Shown: positions 6,731-8,052 of the stretch, one piece after another
Layout of the letters: each line of letters starts with the position of its first letter
Position numbering within the stretch: the stretch's first letter is position 1
Origin: Chloroflexota bacterium
Lineage (GTDB): Bacteria; Chloroflexota; Dehalococcoidia; Lucifugimonadales; JAPUKM01
Direction of reading: 5' to 3'
Assembly: GCA_027295645.1 (NCBI GenBank)
Contig: JAPUKM010000131.1
Location: forward strand, 1 to 8,052
DNA: 8,052 bases
The notes under the pieces: model-generated
The model's input: only the letters and a program-made list of their open reading frames with translations
Database searches by the model: none
Told to the model about the DNA's origin: nothing
Program-made: the position numbers and the translations under genes

Positions 6731-7477
6731 CTAGCCCTGATATGAAAGCCGGCTCGCCGCAGCCTTGCTCAAGAACCAGAGGAGCCTTCCGGACGCAGGC
6801 TGGACTAAAGCAGCGGGAGGAGCGGAGGCCCCCTCTGCAGGCTGCAACACCTGCTGTACCACCGCTGCCTTGGACTCGCCCGTCACCAGGAAGGCGACCT
6901 CGCCGGCGGCGTTGAGAAGCGGCAGAGTGAACGTGAGCCGATATGCCTCAAGTTGTGGTATCCAGTTGGCCACTACCAACTGCTGCTCCTCCCGGAGGGC
7001 GTCAGTGCCAGGGAAGAGCGACGCCGTATGGCCGTCGGAACCCAGGCCCAGCAAAACCAGGTCTATTGAGGGTGTGGACTCGCCAAATATCCGGCGCAGC
7101 ACTCGCTGGTACTCCTCAGCAGCCTCGGGAGGCGGTGCTTCACCTCGCATACGATGGACATTGCTCTCCGGAACCGGCACGCGGTCCAGGAGCGCCTCCT
7201 TGGCCATGAGGTAGTTGCTCTCCCGATGATCCGGCGGGACGCACCTCTCATCACCCCAAAAGACGACCCACCGCTCCCAGGTCAGCCGCTTTACATACGG
7301 TGGCGAAGCGAGCGTCTCGTACAGGCGGCGCGGCGTAGAGCCGCCGGCCAGAGCGACAGTGAATCGACCCCTCGTCCGTACCCGTTCTTCAGCCAGAGTG
7401 GTGATGTACTCCGCGGCTTCGGCTGCCACCTCCTCCGGCGTGCGCAAGACGTGCCGTTCAGCCATCGTCCTCGTCAT
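6731..7477 (-). CDS. pgl: 6-phosphogluconolactonase (DevB/SOL type)
   Basis: Hydrolyses 6-phosphoglucono-delta-lactone to 6-phosphogluconate, the second step of the oxidative pentose phosphate pathway, in the cytosol. The 248-residue product has the family signatures in order: V41-A-L-A-G-G-S-T-P49, the phosphate loop; FWGDERCVPPDHRESNY (73-89); LGLGSDGHTASLFPG (143-157) with the active-site His150; and T199-G-E-S-K-A204. Length is normal. The coding region overlaps the end of zwf, which points to translational coupling. Three in-frame starts are possible: GTG 7486, ATG 7477 behind GGAG, and ATG 7465 behind AGGA. All are compatible with the family, since conserved sequence begins around VLRTPEEVA. 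I list 7477; 7465 would give an 8-base overlap and lose four residues. Confidence 0.95.
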   Translation of the reverse strand: MTRTMAERHVLRTPEEVAAEAAEYITTLAEERVRTRGRFTVALAGGSTPRRLYETLASPPYVKRLTWERWVVFWGDERCVPPDHRESNYLMAKEALLDRVPVPESNVHRMRGEAPPPEAAEEYQRVLRRIFGESTPSIDLVLLGLGSDGHTASLFPGTDALREEQQLVVANWIPQLEAYRLTFTLPLLNAAGEVAFLVTGESKAAVVQQVLQPAEGASAPPAALVQPASGRLLWFLSKAAASRLSYQG

Positions 7478-8052
7478 GCACTCCACACGTCCGCACCCAG
7501 CGGTGCCCGTTCTCGGCCAGCAACTCGTCAGCGGCGTCGGGGCCCCATGACCCGGGCTCGTAGAGGTGGGGAGGAGTCCTCTCCCACGCCTCCAGGAGCG
7601 GGTCTACGATGCGCCACGCCTCCTCTATGTGGTCGCTGCGGATGAACAGCGCGGCGTCTCCCTCCAGGGCATCCTGGAGCAGCCGTTCATACGCCTCGGG
7701 AAGCACCTCGCTCTTAAACGCGGTATCGTAGTGGAAGTCCATGTCCACTGATCGCATGCTCATCTCCTGGTCGGGCACCTTTGCCTGAAATCGTAGGTGT
7801 GCCCCCTCGTCCGGTTGAAGGCATATGGACAGGATGTTTGGAGAGAGAGTTTCACCAGGACCCAGGGAAAACATCAGGTGCGGCGGGCGCTGGAACTGGA
7901 TGACCACCTCAGACACCTTATCGGCCATGGCCTTCCCGGTGCGGAGGTAGAAGGGCACCCCGTTCCAGCGCCAGTTGTCTATATACAGGCGGAGGGCGGT
8001 GAAGGTGCCCGTGACGGACTCAGGCGCTACGCCCCGCTCGTCCAGGTATCCC
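7458..8052 (-). CDS. zwf: Glucose-6-phosphate 1-dehydrogenase, C-terminal part (5' end outside the window)
   Basis: Oxidises glucose 6-phosphate to 6-phosphogluconolactone with NADP+ (sometimes NAD+), the entry step of the oxidative pentose phosphate pathway. The frame is open through the right edge. The 197 visible residues begin GYLDERGVAPES and continue with the family motif IDNWRWNGVPFYLRTGK (24-40). They go on through V47-S-E-V-V-I-Q-F, LQPDEG (78-83), DAYERLL-like EAYERLLQDALEGD (119-132) and the C-terminal Y164-E-P-G-S-W-G-P171. The GTG at 7958 is an internal Val of GVPFYLRTGK, not a start. About 300 N-terminal residues, including the NADP-binding Rossmann domain and the catalytic His, lie outside the window. 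The stop at 7458-7460 lies inside the start region of pgl. An Asp/Glu-rich tail (HDEDDG) ends the protein. Confidence 0.96.
   Translation of the reverse strand, partial: GYLDERGVAPESVTGTFTALRLYIDNWRWNGVPFYLRTGKAMADKVSEVVIQFQRPPHLMFSLGPGETLSPNILSICLQPDEGAHLRFQAKVPDQEMSMRSVDMDFHYDTAFKSEVLPEAYERLLQDALEGDAALFIRSDHIEEAWRIVDPLLEAWERTPPHLYEPGSWGPDAADELLAENGHRWVRTCGVHDEDDG

Noticed and set aside
7154..7645. A 163-codon plus-strand frame over pgl and zwf
   Set aside because: Antisense to two conserved genes that overlap in the expected way.

Overview
The window carries seven genes, two of them cut by its edges, packed with little non-coding DNA. It looks like a bacterial chromosome segment of moderately high G+C. 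The gene content (TypA/BipA GTPase, zwf-pgl, an M42 aminopeptidase, a LACTB2-like metallo-beta-lactamase-fold protein) is bacterial. The style of the proteins, together with an NMT1-type binding protein that has no signal peptide, would suit an uncultured Chloroflexota lineage such as the Dehalococcoidia/SAR202 group. That placement is an inference from general familiarity, not shown by the sequence. I see no rRNA, tRNA, CRISPR array, transposase, phage gene or integration site.

Layout. On the plus strand, 2-1645 holds the 3' nine-tenths of typA. It converges, with only 10 bp between stop codons, on a minus-strand group read from right to left: an MFS drug:H+ antiporter-like transporter (5658-4189), an M42 metallo-aminopeptidase (4088-3006), a periplasmic-binding-protein-fold protein (2977-2054) and a small cupin (2030-1656). 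The last three are closely spaced and probably form one transcript. The 97-bp gap between the MFS stop and the M42 start leaves open whether the transporter belongs to it. Farther right, also on the minus strand, lies a second unit: zwf (5' part outside the window), pgl, overlapping zwf by a few bases, and an MBL-fold hydrolase. A candidate rho-independent terminator at 5682-5704 separates the two minus-strand units.

Function. zwf and pgl are the first two steps of the oxidative pentose phosphate pathway (glucose 6-phosphate to 6-phosphogluconate with NADPH). The MBL protein has intact metal ligands but no assignable substrate. The M42/binding-protein/cupin group does not match a pathway I recognise. 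The binding protein has no signal peptide and no permease or ATPase gene beside it, so a role in import cannot be assumed.

I found no convincing new system. The points most worth checking are the leaderless orphan binding protein in its peptidase/cupin cluster, a cupin that lacks the first metal-binding His, a non-canonical G5 loop in TypA, and a terminator hairpin that seems to contain the -35 box of the next unit.
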